From contig JAPPDF010000003.1 of NCBI GenBank assembly GCA_028875575.1, positions 1 through 64,000 on the forward strand: a stretch of DNA of 64,000 bases, in the 5' to 3' direction. Numbering within the stretch: the stretch's first letter is position 1; each line of letters begins with the position of its first letter. The translations under genes and the position numbers were made by a program. Below the pieces are notes generated by a model that worked only from the letters and a program-made list of their open reading frames with translations, was not told where the DNA came from and searched no databases. This document shows positions 33,642 through 43,371 of this stretch, piece after piece. The stretch is from Acidobacteriota bacterium (GTDB lineage Bacteria > Acidobacteriota > Terriglobia > Versatilivoradales > Versatilivoraceae).

Positions 33642-34727
33642 CTAGGCGAAGTCCTCGACGACCAAATCACGGGTCTCGGGATGCTTCCGCAGGATCTCGG
33701 CGATACCTGCCCGGTCAGCAGGATCTACCTGAGTGCCGGGCGGACGCACAGGTCCCCCGGCCCTTCCCAAGGCTTCCATGGCCACCTTGATGCCGCTGAT
33801 GCCGTACCCCGGCTTGTAGCCGCGGATCTTGAGAATGGGATCCAACTCGGTTTGCAGCACCTTCTCCATTTTGGCGGTCTCTCCGGCCACTCCGTGTTTC
33901 CAGAAGCGCCTGGAGGCCTCGGGAACCAGCGCGGCCGCCGCCGTGGAGTAGGCGCGGCTTCCCCGGGAAAATGAGTGGGAGGCGGCCGGTTCATTCTCCG
34001 CCATGAACAGCAGGGGCTTGGCAACGGCCTCCAGAATCTGTCCTCCGGTTCGGGGATAATAGTCCTCATCCGGGCCCAAAGAAGGGAAGAATCCCATCAT
34101 GTTGGGGATCTCGGCCAATCGAATGAGCACCTCCGGCCAGAAATCGTGTTGGCCACTGGGGAGAACGACAGCGCCGATGGAGACCGAAGTAATGATGTCC
34201 TTGTAGAATTCGTAGTAGTTTTCAGCGCGCCAGTGCTGTCCTCGGGGAGGGAATATCACCAGCGCATCCGCGCCGGCCTTTTCGGCATTTCCGGCCATCT
34301 CGATGGATATCTTGTAGCCGCCGATCACTCCCGCCATCACCGGCATCTGCTGCCGGGCTCCGGCCACGGCGGCGGCGACCACCTCACGGTGCTCATCCAG
34401 GCCCAGCTTCCAGCCTTCGCCATAGCCGCCTCCGACCACCACCGTCAGACGATCCCTTTCGGCGTGGAAGGCCACGTTGCGGCGAAGGCCTTCGAGATCC
34501 ACCGAGTAGTCGGCGTTAAATGGAGTGGGCAGGTAGTTGTGGGGACCGTCCAGGGCCTTGATCAGTTCCTCCATGGAACTCCAGCGCCGGACGGGTGAGG
34601 GGGGTGGCGTTCGGCAGCCCCAGGGAAGAGCAAGGCTCCCGAGGGCCAGTGCCCCCATTTTGCAAAGACTTCTTCGGGAAGCCTGCCGATTTGAAGCCGG
34701 CTTGGACTCTGTTGGCTCGCTCTTCAA
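33642..34727 (-). CDS. Exported DapA-family protein lacking the Schiff-base lysine
   Basis: A 361-aa protein. It begins with a twin-arginine-like signal (SRRSLCKMGALALGSLALP, about 17-35), possibly with a cysteine at 38. The rest follows the DHDPS (beta/alpha)8 fold: NYLPTPFNADYSVDLEGLRR, VVVGGGYGEGWKLGLDEH, AGVIGG. The place of the catalytic lysine reads NMMGFFPSLG (about 209-218), with no lysine, and the usual tyrosine motif is also missing. So it cannot be a normal Schiff-base aldolase; it may be a binding protein or use other chemistry. It lies between an Ldh_2 gene and a DUF1501 gene on the same strand. Confidence 0.72.
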   Translation of the reverse strand: MKSEPTESKPASNRQASRRSLCKMGALALGSLALPWGCRTPPPSPVRRWSSMEELIKALDGPHNYLPTPFNADYSVDLEGLRRNVAFHAERDRLTVVVGGGYGEGWKLGLDEHREVVAAAVAGARQQMPVMAGVIGGYKISIEMAGNAEKAGADALVIFPPRGQHWRAENYYEFYKDIITSVSIGAVVLPSGQHDFWPEVLIRLAEIPNMMGFFPSLGPDEDYYPRTGGQILEAVAKPLLFMAENEPAASHSFSRGSRAYSTAAAALVPEASRRFWKHGVAGETAKMEKVLQTELDPILKIRGYKPGYGISGIKVAMEALGRAGGPVRPPGTQVDPADRAGIAEILRKHPETRDLVVEDFA

Positions 34728-34795
34728 TACTTGTTCCGTTGGATTGGGTGAATAGAGGACGCCCGGGCTTGTGGGATTGAAAGAGATTTCACCGG

Positions 34796-36274
34796 TCAGG
34801 CCAGAATCGGTTTCACCACCTTGCCGTGCACGTCCGTCAGTCGGAAATGACGCCCCTGGAACTTGAAGGTCAAACGGGTGTGGTCGATTCCCAGGCAGTG
34901 CAGAATGGTGGCATGGAGGTCGTGGATGTGGACGGGATCGCGGACGATGTTGTAGCTGTAGTCGTCGGTTTCGCCGTAAGTGGTCCCCGGCTTGATGCCT
35001 CCACCCGCCATCCAGATGGTGAAGCAGCGTGGGTGGTGATCGCGCCCGTAGTCGTCGGCCGTGAGCTTTCCCTGGCAGTAGACGGTGCGACCGAACTCGC
35101 CGCCCCAGATCACCAGCGTGTCCTCGAGCAATCCGCGTTCCTTCAGATCCTGGATCAGGGCCGCCGAGGGCTGGTCGGTATCCATGGCCTGCCCCTTGAT
35201 CTGCTCGGGGAGCTTGGAGTGCTGGTCCCAGCCGCGATGGAAAAGCTGAACGAAACGCACGCCGCGCTCCACCAGCCTTCTGGCCAGCAGGCAGTTGGCG
35301 GCGTAAGTGCCCGGCTTTCGGGACGCCGGGCCGTAGAGCTCGAAGGTTCTCTCCGGTTCACTCGATAGATCCATCAAGCCCGGCACCGAGGTCTGCATCC
35401 GATAGGCCATCTCGTACTGGGAGATGCGGGTGGAGATTTCCGGATCGCCGAAATCCTTCAGCTTCAACTGGTTGAGTCGGGAAAGGTCATCCAGGAAGCG
35501 GCGGCGTCCGGCGGACGAGAGTCCCGGAGGATTGGAGAGGTAGAGCACCGGGTCACCCACCGAGCGAAACTTGACCCCCTGGTACTTGGTGGGAAGGAAA
35601 CCGCTGCCCCACAAGCGATCGTAGAGGGGCTGGCTGTCGGACTTGCCGGTTCCTTGCGAGATCATGGCCACAAAGGTGGGCAGGTCCCGGTTCTGACTTC
35701 CCAGTCCATAGGAGAGCCAGGCTCCGATACTGGGGCGGCCGGCCAACTGGGCGCCGGTCTGGAAAAAGGTAATGGCCGGATCGTGGTTGATGGCCTCGGT
35801 ATGCATGGTCCGAATGAAGCACAGCTCGTCGGCCACCTTGGCGGTATGGGACATGATTTCGCTGACCCAGGCTCCCGATTGGCCGTTCTGCTTGAATTTG
35901 AAGATCGAGGGGGCGATGGGCAGGCTATCCTGGGTGGCGGTCATTCCGGTGAGCCGCTGGCCCTTGCGCACCGAATCGGGCAGTTGCTGGGCGTGTCGCT
36001 CCCTCAGCCCGGGCTTGTGGTCGAACAGGTCCATTTGAGCGGGAGCTCCCGACTGGAACAGGTAGATCACTCTCTTGGCCTTGGGGGCAAAGTGAGGAAG
36101 CTCCGGAAGCCCTGCCTCACCGGGGAGCGGCTGGAGAGCGGACCGGTCCGGTCCGGCTGCGGCCGCGTCTCCCTCCAGCAGCGATGCCAGGGCGGCTGTC
36201 CCCAGTCCCCAACTGGAGAGACCGAAAAAGTGGCGACGGGTGAGCAGAAGCTGGCTTTCCAGGAAGGGATTCAT
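34796..36274 (-). CDS. DUF1501 protein with twin-arginine signal
   Basis: A 492-aa protein of the DUF1501 family, an alkaline-phosphatase-like fold. The start [19 protein letters not shown] is a Tat signal. Family marks are [27 protein letters not shown] (about 393) and [17 protein letters not shown]. It always pairs in Planctomycetes and Acidobacteria with a DUF1549/DUF1553 protein; here that gene lies three bases upstream on the same strand. Location is periplasmic. Its activity is unproven; sulfatase-like hydrolysis is often suggested. Confidence 0.9.
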   Translation of the reverse strand: MNPFLESQLLLTRRHFFGLSSWGLGTAALASLLEGDAAAAGPDRSALQPLPGEAGLPELPHFAPKAKRVIYLFQSGAPAQMDLFDHKPGLRERHAQQLPDSVRKGQRLTGMTATQDSLPIAPSIFKFKQNGQSGAWVSEIMSHTAKVADELCFIRTMHTEAINHDPAITFFQTGAQLAGRPSIGAWLSYGLGSQNRDLPTFVAMISQGTGKSDSQPLYDRLWGSGFLPTKYQGVKFRSVGDPVLYLSNPPGLSSAGRRRFLDDLSRLNQLKLKDFGDPEISTRISQYEMAYRMQTSVPGLMDLSSEPERTFELYGPASRKPGTYAANCLLARRLVERGVRFVQLFHRGWDQHSKLPEQIKGQAMDTDQPSAALIQDLKERGLLEDTLVIWGGEFGRTVYCQGKLTADDYGRDHHPRCFTIWMAGGGIKPGTTYGETDDYSYNIVRDPVHIHDLHATILHCLGIDHTRLTFKFQGRHFRLTDVHGKVVKPILA

Positions 36275-36277
36275 GGC

Positions 36278-39200
36278 TCACTCCTTGGTAATGGTTTCAT
36301 CGAGATTCAAAATCAGGCTGGCGACGGCCGTATAGGCAGCCACCTCGCGAGGGTCCAAACCTTTGGGGGCCGGGGTTTCTCCGGTGTTCAACAGTTCCCT
36401 GGCCGCCTTGCGGTTGGAACGATAGGAATCGAGGTGGGCTTCCAGGCTTTCCAGCAGGATCCTTCCTTCCTCGGCAGTCGGCGGGCGAGCGGTGGCCAGG
36501 CGAAAGGCCCGGACAATCCGGTCCGAGTGGGAGTGACTCTCCGGCTCGGCCAGCACCCGCTGAGCCAGCCCGCGCGCGGCCTCTACAAAGGTAACGTCGT
36601 TCATCAGGTTGAGCGCCTGCAAGGGGGTGTTGGTCCGGCTGACTCGCACGGTGCACATCTCGCGGGCGGCGGCGTCGAAATTCAGCATGGAGGGCGGTGC
36701 GATGGTGCGCTTCCAGAAGGTGTAGAGACTCCTACGGTAGAGATCTTCCCCGGTGCTCTGGTTGTAGGCAATGTCCCCGGCCAGTTCCTCCCAGAGCCCC
36801 GCCGGCTGATAGGGCTTGACCGAGGGGCCACCCAGCTTTTCCACCAGCAGTCCCCCCACGAACAGGGCCTGGTCCCGAATGGCCTGGGCCGAGAGCCGCT
36901 GGCGGGAACCTCGCGCCAGCAGGAGATTTTCCGGATCCCTGGCCAGCAGTTCCGCGGCGGCCCGGGAGGACTGGCGATAAGTGGCGCTCATGACCATGGT
37001 CTTCTGCAGAGCCTTGAGGTCCCAACCGGAACTCACGAACTCGGTGGCCAGCCAGTCCAGCAGGGCGGGGTGAGTGGGCCGCTCGCCCTGGGACCCGAAG
37101 TCCTCGACGGTTCGAACCAGTCCCTGGCCGAAGAGCCTCTGCCAGTAGCGATTGACCACCACGCGGGGGGTCAGGGGGTTGCCGGGATGCACCAACCAGC
37201 GCGCAAGGTCCAGGCGATTGCGGATCTTTCCGTTGGCTCCGCCGCTGAGGACTTCCGGAACGCCGGGACTCACCCTCTCGCCGGGCTGGTCGTAGGCGCC
37301 TCGCAGCAGCATGAAGGTTTCCCGCGGCTCTTCCCGCTCCTGCATCACCATGGTGGTGGGAACCGTCTCCAATAGAGCGGTTATCCGCCCCTCGAGGTCC
37401 AGAATCCGCCGGTGAGCCCGGCGCACCTGCTTGGGCGCGTGTTTTTGCAGGAAGTAGGCGCGGAGCTTGTCGGTCTCGGCCCGGCTTCTCCGCTCCGACG
37501 GCTTTTTTGCGATGTCGTTGATTGCCGTGGGTGTGGCAACCACCATCACCTCGTGCGGCGGGAGGGCCCGATCGTAGACTCTCACCTCGTCGATCATCCC
37601 CTGGAAACGACTTTCGGCTCCTCCCCCGGACCCGATGCGAAAAGGTTCCTGGTTCTCGAAGGAGAGATTCAGGTCATCCACCAGCACCTTGAATTTCTCC
37701 GGCTTGCCGTCGACGTAGATCCTGATCGCCTTCGAGGTGCGAGACCCGTCGTAGGTCACCATGACGTGGTGCCACCGGTTGGGGGCCAGAGTCCTCTCCG
37801 TCTCGACTCGAATGGAGTCGTCCAGCCAGCGCACCACCAGGTTGACGTGGATCTTGCCTTCCAGCAGAGCCACCCGGTAGCCCTTTTCCTTCTCCAGCTC
37901 CAGCGTCCGCGAGACGATGGCGCCGCCCTGCTCGCCCTCGGGATAGATCCAGGCCCCCAGTGAGAAACGATCGTAGAAGCCGAAGTTGCCGAGGTCTCCG
38001 GCATCGATGAAGCGGCGGCCGTCGAAACTTCCGGCCTGACCGATCTTCCCCTGGGTGAATTCCGGCCGGCCGTCCTTGAATCCGGACTTGGCCTTTTTCC
38101 CTTTGGCGGATGCCGGGAGGGGGCGCCGCCAACCGCGAGCCTTTCCGTCCAGCGGGAAGTGCCCCAACAGTCCTTCCGCAATGGACCAGTGGAGCGGCCG
38201 GCGCTTCCTGAAGGAGGCCTCCCACTGCTGTTGGGCCCGGTCCAGCTCCGGTTCCAGAGCCTTGAAGTCCCGCTCGGCCTGCTCCAGTTTCCCTTGCAGG
38301 TCGGCAAGCTGCTTCTGTTGCGGGCGGGTGGGCGCCTTGATCATCGGAGGGGAATTGCCGTACTTGTAGACCTTGCCGCGCTCGGGGATGTTGTTGAAGA
38401 AGGCGAAGGTTCGATAAAACTCCTTCTGGCTGAAGGGGTCGTACTTGTGGTCGTGGCAGCGGGCGCAGCCCAACGTCAGGCCCAGCCAGACGGTGGCGGT
38501 GGTCTCCACCCGGTCCACCACGTACTCGACGGCAAACTCGTCGGCGATGATGCCGCCCTCTCCGTTGCCGCGATGGTTGCGGTTGAAACCGGTGGCGATC
38601 TGCTGTTCCAGGGTGGGTTGGGGGAGCATGTCCCCGGCCAGTTGCTCCACCGTGAATCGATCGAAGGGCATGTTGGCGTTAAAGGCCTCGATCACCCAAT
38701 CCCGCCAGCGCCACATGGTCCGTTCCCCGTCGGTCTGGTAGCCGTTGCTGTCGGCATAGCGCGCCGCGTCCAGCCAGCCCAGGGCCATGTGCTCGCCGTA
38801 GCGCGGGGACCGCAGCAGGCGCTCCACCACCTTCTCGTAGGCTTGGGGAGAATCGTCGGCCAGAAAGGCATCCACCTCTTCCGGTGTGGGGGGCAGCCCG
38901 GTAAGGTCGAGCGTGACCCGGCGAATGAGAACCGTCTTGTCGGCCGGGGCAGAGGGGTCCAACTGCTCCTTGCGCAGTCGGTCCAGCACGAAGAAATCGA
39001 TCGGGTTGCGGGTCCAGCCTTCATCGGCAACCTCCGGCAGCGGAGGACGCTCGGGGGGAATAAAGGACCAGTGACGTTGCCATTGGGCCCCCTGCTCGAT
39101 CCACAGGCGGATGAGCTCGATCTCCTTCTCGTTCAGCTCGAGCCCCGAGTAGACCGGGGGCATGCGGAGGGCCTCCTCCCCGGCGGTGATTCGCTTGAAC

Positions 39201-39481
39201 ATCTCGCTCCGCTCCGGATCGCCGGGGGCGATGGCCCGGTATCCACCCAGGTCGGCGAAGGCTCCCTCCTTGGTGTCGAAGCGCAGCTCGGTGAGTCGGG
39301 CCGCCTCGTCGGGCCCGTGGCAGGCGTAGCAGCGGTCGGTCAGGAGAGGGCGAATGTCGCGGTCGAACTCCACCGCCGGCTGCGCGGGACCTTGCGCCCA
39401 GGCGGACGCTCCCGCCCCCAGGACCAGGCCCGACACCATCCCGCAAAACCATCCCAGCCTCAAGCTAGCCTTCCTTCTCAT
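36278..39481 (-). CDS. PSCyt1-DUF1549-LamG-DUF1553 secreted protein
   Basis: A 1067-aa exported protein with a signal peptide (about 1-30). A heme-type CYACH (51-55) marks the Planctomycete cytochrome C domain. DUF1549 follows (about 150-360; CARCHDHKYDPFSQKEF is its signature), then a coiled region, a LamG/concanavalin-like domain (about 490-660; HHVMVTYDGS) and DUF1553 (about 770-1040; NRYWQRLFGQGLVRTVEDFG). These proteins occur as pairs with DUF1501 proteins and are thought to help degrade complex polysaccharides or handle their sugars; direct evidence is scarce. The pair forms an operon, with three bases between the genes. Confidence 0.92.
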   Translation of the reverse strand: MRRKASLRLGWFCGMVSGLVLGAGASAWAQGPAQPAVEFDRDIRPLLTDRCYACHGPDEAARLTELRFDTKEGAFADLGGYRAIAPGDPERSEMFKRITAGEEALRMPPVYSGLELNEKEIELIRLWIEQGAQWQRHWSFIPPERPPLPEVADEGWTRNPIDFFVLDRLRKEQLDPSAPADKTVLIRRVTLDLTGLPPTPEEVDAFLADDSPQAYEKVVERLLRSPRYGEHMALGWLDAARYADSNGYQTDGERTMWRWRDWVIEAFNANMPFDRFTVEQLAGDMLPQPTLEQQIATGFNRNHRGNGEGGIIADEFAVEYVVDRVETTATVWLGLTLGCARCHDHKYDPFSQKEFYRTFAFFNNIPERGKVYKYGNSPPMIKAPTRPQQKQLADLQGKLEQAERDFKALEPELDRAQQQWEASFRKRRPLHWSIAEGLLGHFPLDGKARGWRRPLPASAKGKKAKSGFKDGRPEFTQGKIGQAGSFDGRRFIDAGDLGNFGFYDRFSLGAWIYPEGEQGGAIVSRTLELEKEKGYRVALLEGKIHVNLVVRWLDDSIRVETERTLAPNRWHHVMVTYDGSRTSKAIRIYVDGKPEKFKVLVDDLNLSFENQEPFRIGSGGGAESRFQGMIDEVRVYDRALPPHEVMVVATPTAINDIAKKPSERRSRAETDKLRAYFLQKHAPKQVRRAHRRILDLEGRITALLETVPTTMVMQEREEPRETFMLLRGAYDQPGERVSPGVPEVLSGGANGKIRNRLDLARWLVHPGNPLTPRVVVNRYWQRLFGQGLVRTVEDFGSQGERPTHPALLDWLATEFVSSGWDLKALQKTMVMSATYRQSSRAAAELLARDPENLLLARGSRQRLSAQAIRDQALFVGGLLVEKLGGPSVKPYQPAGLWEELAGDIAYNQSTGEDLYRRSLYTFWKRTIAPPSMLNFDAAAREMCTVRVSRTNTPLQALNLMNDVTFVEAARGLAQRVLAEPESHSHSDRIVRAFRLATARPPTAEEGRILLESLEAHLDSYRSNRKAARELLNTGETPAPKGLDPREVAAYTAVASLILNLDETITKE

Positions 39482-39785
39482 GGACTGACCTCTCTGGAAG
39501 CATTCCGTCCGTCCGGGCTATGCGTTTTCTTCCGTCTGCCCTACCGGCACGCGCGCGCCCATAGTCGCATCCTGGCGCCGGTAAGGTGAACAAGCCCCTG
39601 ACGTTGATCCTTAAGTCTAGCGCTCTCGCTGGGCTCCCTCAACCCCAAATTGGGGTTGGATGACACCCCGTGGCCGCCGCGGTTGACTCGCCCCGGCAAG
39701 CGTGCTAGGTTCACAGCGCCTTTCCGGAAGCTGGCGCGCATCGCTGCAAAGGTCAGTCTCGCCGTCCACCCGCAACGGGGGATCC
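39482..39785. other. Gap with divergent promoters; short hairpin
   Basis: A 304-bp gap between the DUF1553 and Ldh_2 genes, which are divergent. A perfect hairpin CAACCCCAA-A-TTGGGGTTG spans 39640-39658. I see no gene. Longer frames that run through it lack ribosome-binding sites. Confidence 0.5.
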
Positions 39786-40844
39786 ATGCCGACTCTGGGC
39801 GCCACCGCCCTCCGAGCCTACTCCACCCGAATCTTCCAGGCGTGCAACGCCCCGGCTGAAGAAGCCGCCACCGTCTCCGACCACCTGGTGACCGCCAATC
39901 TGATGGGTTTCGACTCCCACGGGGTCATCCGCATTCCGGAGTATCTGGGTTACGTGCGGGACGGGATGATTCAACCCGGGGCTCCCACCTCCATCGTCAA
40001 GGAGACGGCCACCACGGCCACGGTGGACTGCGGCTGGAATTTCGGCCAGGTGGGGGGCTTGCGGGCCATGGAGATCGCGATCGAAAAGGCCCGAGGCCAG
40101 CATGTTTCGACCGTGGCCACCATCCGCTGCTGCCACGCCGGCCGAATCGGGACCTACACCCAGATGGCCGCCGAGCAGGGATTCGTGGCCATAGCCCTGG
40201 CCAATTCGCTGCACGCCGGTCGCTGGGTGCTTCCCTGGGGCGGCCGGGAAGGGAGACTGGCCACCAATCCCATCTCATTTGCCGTGCCCTGCCCGGGCAG
40301 CGAGCCCATTCTTTCGGACTTCTCGACCGCCGAGACGGCCGAGGGCAAGATCCGTCTCTACCGCAATCGCGGTGATCAGGTCCCGGCAGGTTGGATCGTG
40401 GATGCCGAGGGAAACCCCAGCCGGGACCCCAAGGACTTCTACGGCCCTCCTCGAGGCGCCATCCTGCCCTTTGGAGGGGACCGGGGCTACCGGGGCTATG
40501 CCTTGTCCCTGCTGGTGGACGTGCTGGGAGGCGTTCTGGCGGAATCCACCTCGCTGGCGGACCGGGACGGCAACGGCATCTGCTTCATCGTGGTGGATGT
40601 CGAGGCCTTCCAGAGCCGGGAGCGCTTCGGCGAACTGATGGAAGATATGAAGAGCTTCATCAAGTCATCCCCTCCCGCGGAGGGCTTCAGGGAAGTGGCC
40701 CTGCCCGGGGAGCTGGACTTTCGCTTGATGAGACATCGTCTGGCGGACGGGATTCCGCTGGACGACAGGACCTGGAAAGCTATCGGGGAGGCCGCCCGAG
40801 GGGTAGGAGTGGCGGAACCTCCGGACGCGGATCTGCAACCATAG
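39786..40844 (+). CDS. Malate/L-lactate dehydrogenase family protein (Ldh_2), second copy
   Basis: A 352-aa protein of the same family as the one at 32.5 kb but clearly diverged. It shows FDSHGVIRIPEYLGYV, CCHAGRIGTYTQMA and NPISFAVPCPG. The start at 39786 (MPTLGATALRAYS) is chosen over 39702, whose extra residues are of low quality; no clear ribosome-binding site is present. It is followed after 25 bp by an HpcH/HpaI aldolase and then an SDR, which together look like a sugar-acid degradation set: oxidation of a hydroxy acid and then retro-aldol cleavage. Confidence 0.86.
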   Translation: MPTLGATALRAYSTRIFQACNAPAEEAATVSDHLVTANLMGFDSHGVIRIPEYLGYVRDGMIQPGAPTSIVKETATTATVDCGWNFGQVGGLRAMEIAIEKARGQHVSTVATIRCCHAGRIGTYTQMAAEQGFVAIALANSLHAGRWVLPWGGREGRLATNPISFAVPCPGSEPILSDFSTAETAEGKIRLYRNRGDQVPAGWIVDAEGNPSRDPKDFYGPPRGAILPFGGDRGYRGYALSLLVDVLGGVLAESTSLADRDGNGICFIVVDVEAFQSRERFGELMEDMKSFIKSSPPAEGFREVALPGELDFRLMRHRLADGIPLDDRTWKAIGEAARGVGVAEPPDADLQP

Positions 40845-40869
40845 TGAATCAAGAGGAGAGTGCCAAACC

Positions 40870-41658
40870 ATGGAAAATGCCAACAAGCTGAAGCGGAAGC
40901 TGCAGGAGGGTCAGTTCTGCCTGGGAGCGGGGATCAGCTTCAACGACGGGGCCATCACCGAAGCCCTCTGTCAGGTTTACGATTTTGCCTGGATCGACAC
41001 CGAGCACAACGGCATGACGTTGGAGAGAGTCGAAGGCCATATCGTGGCTACCCGGGTCACCGGAGCCACCGCGCTGGTGCGGGTCCCCTGGAACGATCCG
41101 GTGCTGGTCAAGCCGGTTCTGGACCTGGGGGCCGACGGGATCATCTTTCCCATGATTCGAACCGCCGAGGACGTACGCAATGCGGTGGCGGCCTGCCGTT
41201 ACCCGCCCGAAGGGATTCGAGGCTACGGTCCCCGCCGCCCCACCAACTACACCCGGACCGGCGGACCCGACTATTGCCGGAGAGCCAATCAATCGGTGTT
41301 GACGGTGGTTCAGATCGAGACGGCCGAGGCGGTCGAGAATCTGGATGAAATCGTGGCCGTCCCCGGTCTGACCAGCGTGGTGATCGGCCCCAATGACCTT
41401 TCGGGGTCCCTGGGGCATATGGCCGATCCCGGCCATCCGGAGGTGGTGGCAGTGATCGAGTCCATCATCGAAAGGGTTCGTCGCAGCTCGGTCTACGTTG
41501 GGATTGCCATCGGCTCGGATCCGGAGCAGGCCATCCGGTGGATGGAGAAAGGGGTTCACTGGCTGCAGTTTGGAGTGGACTTCGGCCTGTTGGTAGAGAG
41601 AGCCGACCTGGTTTGCGGCGTGGTTCGGGATCACGCCAAGGCGAGACGAAAGGCATAG
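40870..41658 (+). CDS. HpcH/HpaI aldolase family protein
   Basis: A 262-aa class II aldolase of the HpcH/HpaI group, which cleaves 2-keto-3-deoxy acids to pyruvate plus an aldehyde with a divalent metal. Motifs are WIDTEHNGMTLE, GADGIIFPMIRTAED, GIRGYGPRRPTNY and QIETAEAVENL (metal ligand Glu). The length is typical. It sits in a plus-strand run Ldh_2 - aldolase - SDR - hypothetical. Substrates are not readable; related enzymes act on 2-keto-3-deoxyrhamnonate or 4-hydroxy-2-oxo-heptanedioate. Confidence 0.9.
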   Translation: MENANKLKRKLQEGQFCLGAGISFNDGAITEALCQVYDFAWIDTEHNGMTLERVEGHIVATRVTGATALVRVPWNDPVLVKPVLDLGADGIIFPMIRTAEDVRNAVAACRYPPEGIRGYGPRRPTNYTRTGGPDYCRRANQSVLTVVQIETAEAVENLDEIVAVPGLTSVVIGPNDLSGSLGHMADPGHPEVVAVIESIIERVRRSSVYVGIAIGSDPEQAIRWMEKGVHWLQFGVDFGLLVERADLVCGVVRDHAKARRKA

Positions 41659-41691
41659 CGCCGGTAAAGCCCGGACGCGAGGCGGCAGTCA

Positions 41692-42486
41692 ATGAAAGTC
41701 GATCTGAACGGCCACGTCGCCCTGGTCACCGGCGGAGCCCAGGGCATCGGCCGGGCCATTGCGGAATCCTTGGTGAACAACGGCGCCAGGGTGGCCAGCG
41801 TGGACGTTGACCGGGAAACCAATGAGCGCACCGCCCGTGAACTGACCCGATCGGGCGGGACCTGCCTGGCCCTGGAAGGGGACGTTTCCGATCGTAAGCA
41901 GATGGACCGGGCAGTCGCAGAAATCGAAGACCGGCTGGGCGGTTTGCAGATCCTGGTCAACAACGCCGGCATCAACACCCTGAGCGACCGGGTTCCCATC
42001 CACCGTTTTTCCAGCCGGGACTGGGAACGGATCCTGAATATCGATCTGAACGGTGTCTTCGTGGCCAGTCAGGCCGCCATCCCGGCGATTCTCAGGCACT
42101 CCGGGGGAAGGATAGTCAATATCAGCTCGATAGCGGGCCTGGTTCCGCTGCGGCTGCAAAGCGCCTTCGTGGCCGCCAAGGCCGGAGTGATCAACCTGAC
42201 CCGCTCCATGGCCCTGGAACTGGGACCGCAGGGCATCCTGGTGAATGCGGTGGCGCCCGGATCCACACTGACTCAAGGAACCAGGGCCCTCTTCTACGGT
42301 CCCGACGGCGCCTACTCGGAAAACGCCGCCAGTCTCGTCTCTCACATTCCCCTGGGGCGGCCGGCCCGAGTCGAGGAGATCGCCCATGCCGTCCTCTTCC
42401 TGGTGGCCCCGGAAGCCAGCTACGTTAACGGAACCGTGCTGGTGGTCGACGGCGGATGGACGGCCGGCTACCACCGGGAGTGGTGA
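41692..42486 (+). CDS. Short-chain dehydrogenase with a Phe in place of the catalytic Tyr
   Basis: A 264-aa SDR with NAD-binding TGGAQGIG (13-20), NNAG (90-93) and NISS (143-146). The catalytic YxxxK reads FVAAK: phenylalanine 159 (codon TTC at 42166-42168) and lysine 163. Such a change usually kills normal SDR chemistry. The C-terminal VNGTVLVVDGGW is typical. It follows the HpaI-type aldolase by 33 bp. Either the sequence here differs by one base from the real one, or the protein has lost or changed activity; related sugar dehydrogenases have Tyr. Confidence 0.85.
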   Translation: MKVDLNGHVALVTGGAQGIGRAIAESLVNNGARVASVDVDRETNERTARELTRSGGTCLALEGDVSDRKQMDRAVAEIEDRLGGLQILVNNAGINTLSDRVPIHRFSSRDWERILNIDLNGVFVASQAAIPAILRHSGGRIVNISSIAGLVPLRLQSAFVAAKAGVINLTRSMALELGPQGILVNAVAPGSTLTQGTRALFYGPDGAYSENAASLVSHIPLGRPARVEEIAHAVLFLVAPEASYVNGTVLVVDGGWTAGYHREW

Positions 42487-42550
42487 ATGGCGGGACCGGG
42501 CGGCGGCCTGGCGGAAGAACCGGCGATTCTAACCCTCGGAGGCATCGGCC

Positions 42551-43318
42551 ATGGCTGGTGATTGGGTGCTGGGTCTGGAGCAGAATGCCGATCGCAAGGT
42601 CGTTTCAGGCTCCCCGGGAGAACTGGCAGCCGCGGTCCGGCGGGGCGCCGATCTTCGGCTTTACCTCACCACCGAGCACTACGAAGAAACCCTCTACTTT
42701 CAACAAACCTATGCCGGCAGCGGCGACGCCTTCGCCGGCCTCATGACCCATCACCACTCCCTGACGCATCGCGGCGAGGTCGCCGGGCAACCCTACTTCT
42801 GCCTGTTCAAGTACGATCTCTCGGGGCGTTTCTCCCTCCTCAAGTGGATGCTGGACAACCGCACTCTCGACGAGAGCGCCGACTATCCGTATGGAGTCTA
42901 CCGGTGGTTTTATTGCGACCGCTGGAGGCTGGTCTACGAGCACAACGCCGGGGGACAGTCGCTGTTCGGCGATCTGGAAGAACTGAAGGAGCTGGTCAGG
43001 CGGGGACGGACGCTGCAGGTTGGCATCCGGCAACTCTTCGGATTGGGGAGCGATGATCTCCGCGGCCCCGAGCACATCTCGTTCGTGAGCACCATGCAAC
43101 CGGTGATCCAGGATGGACAGGTGCTCTCCAACTGCGATCTGGTACTGGCTGGACCACCCCGGTGGCCCTTCACCTGGAAGGACGGCCTCCATCTCTGCGT
43201 CATGCGCCCGTCGACTTCAGGCGAGATCGAGTGCTATCTCACCGAGCCCGGCAGGGTTCCCTTTCGCTGGAAGGCTCCCCGCCGGGGGATGCAGTGGATG
43301 GTGGCCGAGCGGGTGTGA
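42551..43318 (+). CDS. Conserved hypothetical protein
   Basis: A 255-aa protein I do not recognise. It is rich in aromatic residues and His (HYEETLYFQQTYAG, MTHHHSLTHRG, YPYGVYRWFYCDRW) and looks like an all-beta globular enzyme or binding protein, with no signal peptide and no membrane segment. It starts 64 bp after the SDR and ends the plus-strand catabolic run. The ATG 42551 fits the spacing. Confidence 0.6.
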   Translation: MAGDWVLGLEQNADRKVVSGSPGELAAAVRRGADLRLYLTTEHYEETLYFQQTYAGSGDAFAGLMTHHHSLTHRGEVAGQPYFCLFKYDLSGRFSLLKWMLDNRTLDESADYPYGVYRWFYCDRWRLVYEHNAGGQSLFGDLEELKELVRRGRTLQVGIRQLFGLGSDDLRGPEHISFVSTMQPVIQDGQVLSNCDLVLAGPPRWPFTWKDGLHLCVMRPSTSGEIECYLTEPGRVPFRWKAPRRGMQWMVAERV

Positions 43319-43371
43319 CGATGCGAGATCCCACGCCTGGGTCACACGCCGATGGATGACACCGAGTGGAT

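Noticed and set aside
35654-37375. 573-aa plus-strand open frame
   Set aside because: It is antisense to the DUF1501 and DUF1553 genes, which have clear family motifs.
38159-39589. 476-aa plus-strand open frame
   Set aside because: It is antisense to the PSCyt1/DUF1549 region; not coding.
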